Of a stretch of DNA of 17,816 nucleotides, positions 7,853 through 14,463 are shown in pieces; positions within the stretch are counted from its first letter, which is position 1; every line of letters begins with the position of its first letter. Position numbers and translations under genes: made by a program. The notes below the pieces were generated by a model. That model was not told the DNA's origin. It saw only the letters and a program-made list of their open reading frames with translations, and did no database searches. This stretch comes from Planctomycetaceae bacterium (GTDB lineage Bacteria > Planctomycetota > Planctomycetia > Pirellulales > Thermoguttaceae). The DNA lies in NCBI GenBank assembly GCA_009783865.1, contig WRCR01000025.1, positions 1 to 17,816 on the forward strand. Reading direction: 5' to 3'.

Positions 7853-7866
7853 GCCGGAGTACCGGC
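7853..7866. terminator. Weak hairpin between convergent genes
   Basis: GCCGG-AGTA-CCGGC forms a 5-base-pair stem in the 32-base gap between the convergent kinase and WD40 genes. No T-run follows on either strand, so a factor-independent terminator is doubtful. It is the only structure between the two stop codons. Confidence 0.25.
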
Positions 7867-7870
7867 TAAA

Positions 7871-8905
7871 TTATGGTTCCAAAATCCATATCCGCACACT
7901 GCCGTCATTGCTTGCTGTAACGACTCGCTTTCCATCCGGTGAAAATGTAACAGAACTGACCTTCGGATCGTAGGAAACAAGCGAAACCATATAGAGACCA
8001 ACATTAGCACGGCTGTCTGGGTTTCCTTGCAATGTGTATAATTTCTTTCCCGATTCGGCATCCCAAATTATGGCGGTGTGCTTTGTGCCTCCCGTAACTA
8101 TTTTTGTTCCGTCCGGTGAAAAAACTATAAAACCCTCCGCCCCCTTCAATGTTTTCAATTCTTTTCCTGACTCTACATCCCAAATGCGGGCAATAGAATC
8201 AGCCCAGCCGTTGGGACCACTGACTGTAAGAATTTTCTTGCTGTCCGGCGAAAAAACGGCATCATTGATGCCGCCTAACTGTTCAGACAACTTGTGCAAT
8301 TCCTTTCCCGTTTTGACATCCCAAATGCGGGCGGTCTTGTCCTCGATATTCATAACAATTTTTTTTCCATCCTGCGAAAAGGTACCGCGGTAGACCGAAA
8401 AGTTCGGCACTGCCAACCGGTGCAATTCTATGCCCAATTCGGCATCCCAAATTCTTGCGGTCAGCATATCTTCGGAGGACCAAATCTCTGTAACAATTTT
8501 CTTTCCGTCCGGTGAAAAGAAAGCACCGGAAACACTATTACCCTCTGCCTCTCTAACTCGCAAGGTTAACAATTTTTCACCCGACTCGGTATCCAAAATT
8601 TGGGCGTTTCTATGGGTGATAACCATTCTCTTCCTGTCCGGTGAAAAAGCATCGGACTGGATTGATTGGTGAGATATTCCCAACTTTTTCAATTCCTTTC
8701 CAAAATTAGCACTGCCGGACTCGGCATCCCAAATGCGGATGGTGTCGTCCCAACTTGACGTAATAATTTTCTTTCCGTCCGGTGTATAGACGGCAAATGA
8801 TACCCAAGCAGTGTGTCCTTTGAGTTCAACGAAAGGCACCTCCGCCGCTTGTAAGCATCCAAAGGACATCAGCAAAACCATTGCTGCACAAAAAAAGTGT
8901 TTCAT
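7871..8905 (-). CDS. Secreted seven-bladed WD40 repeat protein
   Basis: A 344-residue protein with a signal peptide (MKHFFCAAMVLLMSFGCLQA, cleavage near residue 20-21). The cysteine at 17 is a poor lipobox match. The rest is seven WD40 blades, each built around FSPDGKKIVT and ending in ARIWDAESG-type strands. Seven blades make one closed propeller with almost no extra sequence, so it is a binding scaffold rather than an enzyme. At DNA level the blades repeat a TTTCCGTCCGGTGAAAA-like string (complement strand) seven times, pointing to internal duplication. ATG at 8903-8905 is backed by AGGAG (8913-8917), seven bases away. It lies 31 bases after the iron-sulfur gene and is the last gene of the minus-strand series. 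Ligand and partner are unknown. Confidence 0.88.
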   Translation of the reverse strand: MKHFFCAAMVLLMSFGCLQAAEVPFVELKGHTAWVSFAVYTPDGKKIITSSWDDTIRIWDAESGSANFGKELKKLGISHQSIQSDAFSPDRKRMVITHRNAQILDTESGEKLLTLRVREAEGNSVSGAFFSPDGKKIVTEIWSSEDMLTARIWDAELGIELHRLAVPNFSVYRGTFSQDGKKIVMNIEDKTARIWDVKTGKELHKLSEQLGGINDAVFSPDSKKILTVSGPNGWADSIARIWDVESGKELKTLKGAEGFIVFSPDGTKIVTGGTKHTAIIWDAESGKKLYTLQGNPDSRANVGLYMVSLVSYDPKVSSVTFSPDGKRVVTASNDGSVRIWILEP

Positions 8906-8912
8906 GGGGATA

Positions 8913-8917
8913 CTCCT
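8913..8917 (-). promoter_or_regulatory. Shine-Dalgarno of the secreted WD40 gene
   Basis: AGGAG on the minus strand, seven bases before ATG 8905-8903. It fixes the start and suggests independent translation initiation after the 31-base gap. Confidence 0.8.
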
Positions 8918-8936
8918 GTTAATATTCGCAATTTCG

Positions 8937-9995
8937 CTATTGCGGTGTTGTACTTTTGATAACGTTCAGCGCGCCGGTCGGACACATTGCTGCCGCTTCC
9001 TCAGCGGAGTTTTGCAAGGCAGCATCCAGCGGATGAGCAAACGGAACGCCTACTTTCACGTCGTATCCGCGTCCAATAAACGATAAGCCCGTCTCTTCGC
9101 CGTTCTTCTCCGCAACGGCAATACAAACACCGCAGCGGATACACTTTTCCATCTCGAACACTATCTTGCCGCTGATTATCGGCGGTACTGTTGCCGGCTG
9201 CTGCGAAAAACGTCTTGGACTCGCATTATACAAAGTACAATAACGCAGCAGTGAACATTTATCCTTGCCGAGACAATCGCAGTGAAGACACCGGTTTGCC
9301 TGTTTAACGATTTCGCAGTCCGTTTCAGTGATTCCTTCCGCTTCCCTTAATTTACTGGCAGTATTTTCCAGTGTTTGCAGCGTTTCCTTTGACGGTTTAT
9401 TACGTTTTACTGACCACTTCATTTTCACTGCCGCCTGCGGAGTTGCTTGTAAAGTTGATTGCGAGGATGAAACATCACGCAGCATTAATTCACTAATCAA
9501 TCGGCTGATGCTAACTGCGCTGTCAAGTCCATTGCGGCGGCAGACCGTCTCACAGGGCTTTCGGCAATTAGCGCAGTCAACCGATGATGCAAATTGCTTA
9601 ATTATTTCCAACGCTTCGGTGAAATCATTCCGCTGAATTGCCCGCAGCACTTTCGGTATGTCCAGACCGGCAGGACACGCTAGTTGACACGGTGCGGCGC
9701 AATCGCCGTAATGTTCACTCAAGAGCAGTTCCAATGCTGTCTTTCGGAGTTGTTTAACTTCATCGGTCTCGCTTTCGACGACCATACCGTCTTCCGCTTT
9801 CGATGCGCAGGATGGTACGAACCGTTTTCCGTCAAGTTTAACGAGACAAACCTGACACGAAGCAGGAGTGATCCGGCAATTATTCCGCTCCCGAAAACAA
9901 AGCACAGGAATATCAATACCGGCAGAGCGGGCAGCATCGAGTATCGTCTGTCTGCTTGTGAAAGGTATCAGTTGATTATCTATTGTGATTTTCAT
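8937..9995 (-). CDS. [2Fe-2S]/[4Fe-4S] protein, GltD-like N-terminus, FAD domain absent
   Basis: A 352-residue cytoplasmic iron-sulfur protein. ATG 9995-9993 is chosen because the product begins MKITIDNQ at the ferredoxin fold and the preceding stop gives TAATG coupling; the in-frame extension up to 10055 is not needed. A plant-type [2Fe-2S] domain has C33, C47, C50 and C63. A HisCys3-like site follows (H95, C99, C103, C107), then CxxCxxxCxxxC (C141, C144, C148, C152), as in the N-terminal Fer4_20 domain of glutamate synthase small subunits. A Cys cluster CLHCDC (C236, C239, C241, plus C247, C253) and a last cluster C285, C288, C291 with C338 in CPTGAL complete it. In the GltD-like proteins I recall with this domain order, an FAD/NAD(P)H domain lies between the second and third parts. 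Here a linker of about 80 residues (155-235) replaces it, so the protein probably only relays electrons to a separate flavoprotein. Confidence 0.85.
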   Translation of the reverse strand: MKITIDNQLIPFTSRQTILDAARSAGIDIPVLCFRERNNCRITPASCQVCLVKLDGKRFVPSCASKAEDGMVVESETDEVKQLRKTALELLLSEHYGDCAAPCQLACPAGLDIPKVLRAIQRNDFTEALEIIKQFASSVDCANCRKPCETVCRRNGLDSAVSISRLISELMLRDVSSSQSTLQATPQAAVKMKWSVKRNKPSKETLQTLENTASKLREAEGITETDCEIVKQANRCLHCDCLGKDKCSLLRYCTLYNASPRRFSQQPATVPPIISGKIVFEMEKCIRCGVCIAVAEKNGEETGLSFIGRGYDVKVGVPFAHPLDAALQNSAEEAAAMCPTGALNVIKSTTPQ

Positions 9996-10444
9996 TATTG
10001 CTGTGTTGTTTCTTCTTCCACCGGTTCCTGAGCGAACCATCGGACTAAACGGCAAATCATCGGTCTTTGTTCCGCATCTAAATTTTGCCGGACGGTTACC
10101 GCTAATTCAAGCAGACCATATTCGTCAATTTCCGTGACCTCCAGCGTGTAAAGCCACAGCGCGTCGTTTCCAATGCCGACAGCGTTGGTATCAATAACTT
10201 CGTCTGATGATGTTCTGCCGACTGCCATCACGGGCTGGTCGACAACGGATTCCATTTCGATGATGCCTAATCGGACTTTCGCCATGATGCTTTCGGCGAG
10301 CAGTTCCGCCTGAACTAAATCCTTTGCTTCCCTTGCGTTGCGGTAAGCGTTTCGCGACAATTCCCCCAGAGCGGCAACGCAGCCGCCGAGAATTATCAGC
10401 GCGATAATAATTTCAAGTATGGTAAAACTGCGGCGGGGGGTCAT
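9995..10444 (-). CDS. Prepilin-type N-terminal methylation motif protein (pseudopilin-like)
   Basis: A 149-residue protein with a six-residue leader (MTPRRS) before FTILEIIIALIILGG. Phe7 and Glu11 take the places of mature residues 1 and 5 of type IV pilins and type II secretion pseudopilins, followed by one membrane-spanning helix. The residue before the cleavage point is Ser rather than the usual Gly. The rest is a small domain of alternating helix and strand without cysteine pairs, closest in feel to GspI-type minor pseudopilins. Its ATG overlaps the nagA stop (ATGA, 10441-10444) and its stop overlaps the next start (TAATG), so it is translationally coupled on both sides. No other pilin, peptidase or secretin gene is in the window. 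It has no clear ribosome-binding site. Confidence 0.8.
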   Translation of the reverse strand: MTPRRSFTILEIIIALIILGGCVAALGELSRNAYRNAREAKDLVQAELLAESIMAKVRLGIIEMESVVDQPVMAVGRTSSDEVIDTNAVGIGNDALWLYTLEVTEIDEYGLLELAVTVRQNLDAEQRPMICRLVRWFAQEPVEEETTQQ

Positions 10445-11367
10445 AGTAATTCAAAGTTCAAAAACTCAAGCGGTCGCACGGAAGCCATTTCCAAAGCGTC
10501 AGTATAAGACAGCCAGCCGTTCATTACAAGTGTTTGAACGATTTGTTTCAACGACATCGCAGAGCCCGCAAGCAGCCGGTTGTCGTGTTCGAGATGAAGT
10601 TGCCCCTGTTCCGTTAAAATAACATCTCCGCCGATGTGCGTTTGATATTTTCCCGGTTTCATTCCGGCAAACTTTGTGCTGTCGCTGACAAGAAACGCTT
10701 TTTTGCCTTTGACTTTGAGAACCGTCTGAAACACTTCGCGGGGCAGATGAAAACCGTCTCCGATGAGCGAAACCGCCAAGCGGTCATCGGCAAGTTGCGA
10801 CCAAATCGGATTAGGATGCCGCGGCAGCATCGGCTGAATCCCATTGCCGAGATGAGTCGATAAGTCCGCACCGGCATCAACAACTTCCTCGATTTGTTCT
10901 TGCGTTGCCGAAGTATGACCGATAGCCGGATGAATACCTAGCAAACGAAGTTGTTCCGTGAAAATAGCGGCGTTGTCCCATTCCGGCGAAAATGTAACGA
11001 TGCGGATTTTGCCGTCGGTTTTATCTTGCAGTTGTTTAACGAAATCAATGGACGGCGGACGAATAAACTCCGGCGGATGCGCTCCGCGTGCGCCGTCTTG
11101 CGGTGAGATGAAAGGTCCTTCAAGATGCAAGCCGAGAATCTTTGCTCCGCAGGAATCATCGGCAGATAAAATTACCGCTGCCAGTGCTTCGATGTTCTCG
11201 AAAGAGTTGGTTATCAAGGTCGGCAGGAAACCGGCAACATCTTCGTCGGCGAGAAGTTTACAGGCAGTTTCGACATCGGCTTTGCTCAACAAAACATCGT
11301 TGAAGTCAACTCCGCCGAAGCCGTTGACTTGCAAATCAATAAGACCGGTAATTTCTGTTGTTTCCAT
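10441..11367 (-). CDS. nagA: N-acetylglucosamine-6-phosphate deacetylase, short form
   Basis: A 308-residue amidohydrolase-fold enzyme expected to convert GlcNAc-6-phosphate to glucosamine-6-phosphate and acetate. LQVNG (Gln13, Asn15) corresponds to the E. coli QLNG pair that replaces the first metal ligands. LHLEGPF supplies metal ligand Glu83, GHTSA His151 and THLGNG His172. His97, Asn175 and His207 match substrate-contact residues, and VSDS gives catalytic Asp229. LAGSAMSL follows near the C-terminus. The family is usually about 380 residues. Here the protein starts at the first barrel strand and stops soon after MASVRPLEFLNF, so the small beta-sandwich domain made by both ends is missing. 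It starts 2 bases after the upstream oxidoreductase with GGAG five bases before ATG, and overlaps the pseudopilin start. The oxidoreductase neighbour fits amino-sugar or glycan use. Confidence 0.87.
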   Translation of the reverse strand: METTEITGLIDLQVNGFGGVDFNDVLLSKADVETACKLLADEDVAGFLPTLITNSFENIEALAAVILSADDSCGAKILGLHLEGPFISPQDGARGAHPPEFIRPPSIDFVKQLQDKTDGKIRIVTFSPEWDNAAIFTEQLRLLGIHPAIGHTSATQEQIEEVVDAGADLSTHLGNGIQPMLPRHPNPIWSQLADDRLAVSLIGDGFHLPREVFQTVLKVKGKKAFLVSDSTKFAGMKPGKYQTHIGGDVILTEQGQLHLEHDNRLLAGSAMSLKQIVQTLVMNGWLSYTDALEMASVRPLEFLNFELL

Positions 11368-11369
11368 AT

Positions 11370-12605
11370 CTACTCCGGTCTCTTAAAATCCCTCAACGGA
11401 TGTCTTCGGTCTTGCAACGGCAATTCAATCGTCGTCTTGGCAAGGTGCGAAGTATACACAGCGTAAATCATTTCCAATGCCGAGCGGGCATCATAAATGT
11501 TCGTTATCGGCTGCCGGTCTTCCAAAATACACTGCATCAAATCCCAGAAAGCATAACGTCCCGCCTCAACAAATATCGGCGAACCGGAAAAGACCAGCGG
11601 TTCAGCCCCCGGTACAGAACGGAACTCTTCCAGCGGAATGTCTTCATGGAAGTTAATGTTTTCCGGCGAATTAGGATAATGTTCAAATCGCAGTGCCTGC
11701 GCCGCACTAGTTCCATCGGCAAACCGCGATGACAAGGTACCGGTACTTCCCGTTACCAATACTCCGAATTGATTTGCGTTTCCCTTATACAAATTCAACC
11801 GGCTGTCAAAGGTTCCGCGCACACCGCCGGGAAAACGAAATGTTGCGAAAATCTCATCGCCGGCAGCAGGTCCGACATCTTCCACCGTCTTATTCAGTTC
11901 CGGTCCAACAAACGGTTCACCCTTTGTCCGCACATCGGCAGTGACCGTTTCAGGAACTCCAAAAAGGAAAATCATTAAATCGAATATGTGCGTTCCCAGT
12001 GTCATCATATCTTCTCCTCCGCCGCGGTGGTCGCTCTTTCCCCAGCCGTGAATCACCAGCGGTATTCCGATTTTGCCTTCTCCGATAAGTTTTTTCATCA
12101 TGACAAACCGCAGCGCATTGCGGCAGGGATGCGCCATCGCAATCTTGATTTTCTTTTCTTCGGAGATTTTGACGATTTCGTCTGCTTCTTCCAGAAAAGC
12201 CGTGAGCGGTTTTTCGCAATAGACGTGACAGCCCTTCTCAGCAACCTGCCGAATCTGTTCAAGATGCGGACCCGGAAGACGTTCCGTCAAGATAACGATG
12301 TCCGGTTTCACGTCTTGCAGCATTGCGTCAATGGTCAGATAATGACGTTTTGCCTGCGTGGATTCCAATTTCTTTTCGATGTCCTTCGGATTGGAATCAA
12401 CTAGCGCAGTAACTTCGATGTTAGGAATACCCCGAAAAGCGCGGTCTAAACCGTGACCGCCGAGACCGGGTTTTGCCGTATCCTTGACAATGGCAATTTT
12501 CCATTGCTTTGCCGATTCTTGTGCAAAGGCGGAAACACCGGCAAGCGCGGCGGTTGTCAATACGGTTGACGCAGTTAAAAAATCCCGACGGGTTGAGTAT
12601 TTCAT
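11370..12605 (-). CDS. Tat-exported Gfo/Idh/MocA family oxidoreductase
   Basis: A 411-residue protein with a complete Tat signal (STRRDFLTAS, hydrophobic core, AFA cleavage site near residue 29). The dinucleotide domain begins at WKIAIV (35-40). Its loop is unusual (KPGLGGHGLDRAF) rather than plain GxGxxG. VDSNP ends strand 2, and the family EKP motif is at 131-133. The substrate domain carries GGGEDMMTLGTHIFDL (195-210), with His206 and Asp210 in the usual place of the catalytic HxxD pair. It is a different subfamily from the gene at 2-1318. AAGGAGA (12617-12611) sits six bases before ATG 12605-12603. As first gene of the minus-strand series it is followed 2 bases later by nagA, suggesting a role in carbohydrate derivative turnover. 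The substrate is not readable. Confidence 0.9.
   Translation of the reverse strand: MKYSTRRDFLTASTVLTTAALAGVSAFAQESAKQWKIAIVKDTAKPGLGGHGLDRAFRGIPNIEVTALVDSNPKDIEKKLESTQAKRHYLTIDAMLQDVKPDIVILTERLPGPHLEQIRQVAEKGCHVYCEKPLTAFLEEADEIVKISEEKKIKIAMAHPCRNALRFVMMKKLIGEGKIGIPLVIHGWGKSDHRGGGEDMMTLGTHIFDLMIFLFGVPETVTADVRTKGEPFVGPELNKTVEDVGPAAGDEIFATFRFPGGVRGTFDSRLNLYKGNANQFGVLVTGSTGTLSSRFADGTSAAQALRFEHYPNSPENINFHEDIPLEEFRSVPGAEPLVFSGSPIFVEAGRYAFWDLMQCILEDRQPITNIYDARSALEMIYAVYTSHLAKTTIELPLQDRRHPLRDFKRPE
11373..11376 (-). promoter_or_regulatory. Shine-Dalgarno of nagA, abutting the upstream stop codon
   Basis: GGAG on the minus strand, five bases before ATG 11367 and directly next to the TAG (11372-11370) of the preceding gene. 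This supports the short nagA start and reinitiation coupling. Confidence 0.6.
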
Positions 12606-12610
12606 TTTGT

Positions 12611-12617
12611 TCTCCTT
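12611..12617 (-). promoter_or_regulatory. Shine-Dalgarno of the Tat-exported oxidoreductase
   Basis: AAGGAGA on the minus strand, ending five bases before ATG 12605-12603. It is the strongest ribosome-binding site in the window. Confidence 0.8.
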
Positions 12618-12666
12618 GTTAGTTGTACTAGCGCGAAAAAATTCTGCTCTGGACAGGACTCACACA

Positions 12667-12694
12667 ATTCTATAGATTTTTTGTTTTTAGACAA
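12667..12694 (-). promoter_or_regulatory. Putative promoter of the minus-strand five-gene series
   Basis: On the minus strand TTGTCT (12694-12689), 16 bases, TAGAAT (12672-12667). The predicted start is near 12660, giving a leader of about 55 bases before the Tat oxidoreductase. Both boxes deviate from consensus, so this is a moderate call. Confidence 0.4.
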
Positions 12695-12753
12695 GAGATA
12701 CAAGATTTTTATAGTCCCATTTTAACAATTAGTGGTGAGTGACGAGACAGCAC

Positions 12754-12771
12754 CGCAATCGAAAGATTGCG
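12754..12771. repeat. Hairpin with GAAA tetraloop
   Basis: CGCAATC-GAAA-GATTGCG is a perfect 7-base-pair stem closed by a GNRA-type tetraloop. It stands between the two divergent promoters, outside either predicted transcript, and may be part of the neighbouring repeat cluster. Confidence 0.5.
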
Positions 12772-12802
12772 AAAAGATATTACGAACGGCGGGTGGTTAA
12801 AT

Positions 12803-12910
12803 AAGAGCGGCGGGCTTACGCCCGCCGGTATTGGGCGAAAAAGGTCTCTTGGCAGTTCCACCGGCGGGGACTTTAGTCCCCGCTACGGTTCGTTGAACCG
12901 TCCGCTAAAC
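12803..12910. repeat. Composite palindromic repeat (three hairpins)
   Basis: Hairpin 1 is CGGCGGGC-TTAC-GCCCGCCG (12808-12827), inside a 26-base exact inverted match to 1357-1382. A spacer then leads to GCAGTTCCACCGGCGGG (12852-12868), identical to 1348-1364. Hairpin 2 is GCGGGGAC-TTTA-GTCCCCGC (12864-12883). Hairpin 3 is CGGTTC-GTT-GAACCG (12886-12900), followed by CTAAAC (12905-12910) as at 1483-1488. The same modules as around 1322-1488 are thus present in a different arrangement. Confidence 0.8.
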
Positions 12911-12968
12911 GAACTGCATGAAAAAATCGCAGGATTAAAATCCTTGCTAACATAGTAATTTATCATCC

Positions 12969-12997
12969 TTGACATTTCTTTTAACGTACCTTACAAT
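12969..12997 (+). promoter_or_regulatory. Strong sigma70-type promoter of rsmG-nadD
   Basis: A perfect TTGACA (12969-12974), 17 bases, then TACAAT (12992-12997), one mismatch from consensus. The predicted start is near 13004, giving a leader of about 55 bases before ATG 13060. Confidence 0.75.
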
Positions 12998-13059
12998 ACT
13001 GTGATAAGTTTTGACAGAAAAATCAATAATACAATTCCAGGACATTATCGTAAATAAGA

Positions 13060-13833
13060 ATGGAAACAGACCTCGTTCAACCGGACGGTTCTCTTGCGGA
13101 ATCATTAAAAAAATACGGCATTGCGTTTTCCGCATCGAAAGTCCGCAAGTTAGATGAATACTGCCAGCTTCTTTGGGATTGGAATACACGTTTGAATCTA
13201 ACCCGTCATACGGATTATGATAAGTTCGTTTCCCGCGATATAGTCGACTGCATGGCGTTGTCCGAATTCCTGCGTGAAAAAGAACGTGTTCTCGATGTCG
13301 GAACCGGCGGCGGCGTACCGGGAGTCGTGCTGGCAATCTTGCGTCCCGATTTGCAAATCGAACTCTGCGATTCCACCGGCAAAAAAACAACGGCAGTCAG
13401 CGAAATACTGCGGGAATTGAAAATTAAATTGCCGGTCTATCATTCTAAAGCCGAGGCGGTTTTAGCAACACGAGGCAAAGGAACACGTTTTACTTCGCTG
13501 ACAATTCGGGCGGTTTCCCGGCTGCCGCAACTCTTGCGAATGGCAGCACCGTATTGGACGATAATCGACCGGCTGCTGCTTGTCAAAGGTCCGAAATGGG
13601 TTGAGGAACGCGGCGAAGCGAGACATTATAATCTCGTCAACAAATTAGCACTGCGGATTCTCAAGACCTATCCGATGCCGCCCGATGAAAACGGCGTATC
13701 TGTAGACAGTGTTATTCTGCAAGTTTGCCGAAAAGACGAAGTCGAAACGCTGGATAAAGTCATTGATGCTCATAAAATTGAAGAGCCGGAAGAAGAATAT
13801 CAGCCGCGAAAGAAATATCACCGAAAGCGATGA
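13060..13833 (+). CDS. rsmG: 16S rRNA (guanine-N7)-methyltransferase RsmG (GidB)
   Basis: A 257-residue SAM-dependent methyltransferase that modifies G527 (E. coli numbering) of 16S rRNA. The N-terminal helical part ends in the family hallmark WNTRLNLT (41-48). The SAM site is VLDVGTGGGVPG (77-88) with acidic Asp104 ending strand 2 and the following GKK. TIRAVSRLPQLL (148-159) matches the conserved RAV segment. It is somewhat longer than the usual 200-240 residues because of a charged C-terminal extension rich in Glu, Lys and Arg (from about 225). No Shine-Dalgarno is evident upstream of ATG 13060. Its TGA overlaps the nadD ATG (ATGA, 13830-13833), so the two are translationally coupled. RsmG is housekeeping; nothing suggests transfer. 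Confidence 0.92.
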   Translation: METDLVQPDGSLAESLKKYGIAFSASKVRKLDEYCQLLWDWNTRLNLTRHTDYDKFVSRDIVDCMALSEFLREKERVLDVGTGGGVPGVVLAILRPDLQIELCDSTGKKTTAVSEILRELKIKLPVYHSKAEAVLATRGKGTRFTSLTIRAVSRLPQLLRMAAPYWTIIDRLLLVKGPKWVEERGEARHYNLVNKLALRILKTYPMPPDENGVSVDSVILQVCRKDEVETLDKVIDAHKIEEPEEEYQPRKKYHRKR

Positions 13834-14462
13834 GATACGGAATTTACGGCGGGGCATTCGACCCGCTCCATTGGGGACATCTGTTGTTAGCGGAGACCTG
13901 TTTGCGGCAGGCGAAACTTGAACGTATAATTTTCGTGCCGACTGGTATGTCGCCGCACCGCCGCGATAAACATTCTTACGATGCTCCCGCCGAAGACAGA
14001 TCCGCAATGCTGCAAGAAGCCGTTGCCGGTTATGAAGAATTCGTAGTCAGCGATTTTGAAGTCAACCGCAAGCAGACAAGTTATACGGTTGAAACGCTGC
14101 GGCATTTTTCGGAGACCTTGGAATCGCCGGAGTTGTTTCTGCTGGTCGGAGCGGATATGTTTTCGGACTTGCCGAACTGGTACAAGGCGGACGAGATTTG
14201 CCGTCTAGTGATTCCTCTTGCGGTTTGCCGACCGGGTTATCCGCAGCCGGACTATACAATGTTGAAACCACTGATTTCGGAAAAACGTGAGCGGCAAATT
14301 GCAGCGCAGCCGCTTATTCAAATGCCGCTTATCGGCTTATCTTCTACGGCAATACGAAAAAATATTGCGGAAGGAAAAAGCATTCGGTTTCAGGTACCGG
14401 AGTGCGTTGAAAAATATATTGTGGAACATGATTTATATCGAAAACCGGCATCGGAATTGTAA
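13830..14462 (+). CDS. nadD: Nicotinate-nucleotide adenylyltransferase NadD
   Basis: A 210-residue enzyme that joins ATP and nicotinate mononucleotide to form deamido-NAD, in the last steps of NAD synthesis in the cytoplasm. The nucleotidyltransferase signature GGAFDPLHWGHL (7-18) carries the HxGH motif. LLVGADMF (104-111) lies in the nicotinate-binding region, and SSTAIR (171-176) is the C-terminal ATP-binding motif. The length is normal. It is translated by coupling to rsmG. Its stop (TAA 14460-14462) is followed after a single base by the stop codon of tsaB on the other strand. Confidence 0.94.
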   Translation: MRYGIYGGAFDPLHWGHLLLAETCLRQAKLERIIFVPTGMSPHRRDKHSYDAPAEDRSAMLQEAVAGYEEFVVSDFEVNRKQTSYTVETLRHFSETLESPELFLLVGADMFSDLPNWYKADEICRLVIPLAVCRPGYPQPDYTMLKPLISEKRERQIAAQPLIQMPLIGLSSTAIRKNIAEGKSIRFQVPECVEKYIVEHDLYRKPASEL

Positions 14463-14463
14463 T

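Larger units (their letters stand above)
12606..13059. other. 454-base divergent intergenic region
   Basis: The only gene-free stretch over 300 bases. From left to right it holds the Shine-Dalgarno and promoter of the minus-strand series (to 12694), a GAAA-loop hairpin (12754-12771), a composite palindromic repeat (12803-12910) and the rsmG promoter (12969-12997). No convincing small gene is seen. The reading frame at 12767-12955 is mostly translated repeat. Confidence 0.8.

Noticed and set aside
8034..8393. Plus-strand frame of 119 residues opposite the secreted WD40 gene
   Set aside because: Its repeated PSGEK-type segments are the complement of the WD40 blade repeats.
9996..10055. N-terminal extension of the iron-sulfur protein to 10055
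   Set aside because: The extra 20 residues lie inside the pseudopilin gene and precede the natural start of the ferredoxin fold; the TAATG junction supports 9995.
12767..12955. Plus-strand reading frame of 62 residues in the divergent spacer
   Set aside because: It shares NKSGGLTPAG with the frame at 1257-1502 because both cross the same palindromic repeat; no other support.
13011..13035. Second TTGACA with TACAAT before rsmG
   Set aside because: The spacing is only 13 bases, too short for a normal sigma70 promoter; the pair at 12969-12997 has the ideal 17.
12947..13390. Minus-strand frame of 147 residues over the rsmG start
   Set aside because: It covers the rsmG promoter and the SAM-binding part of rsmG, with no features of its own.
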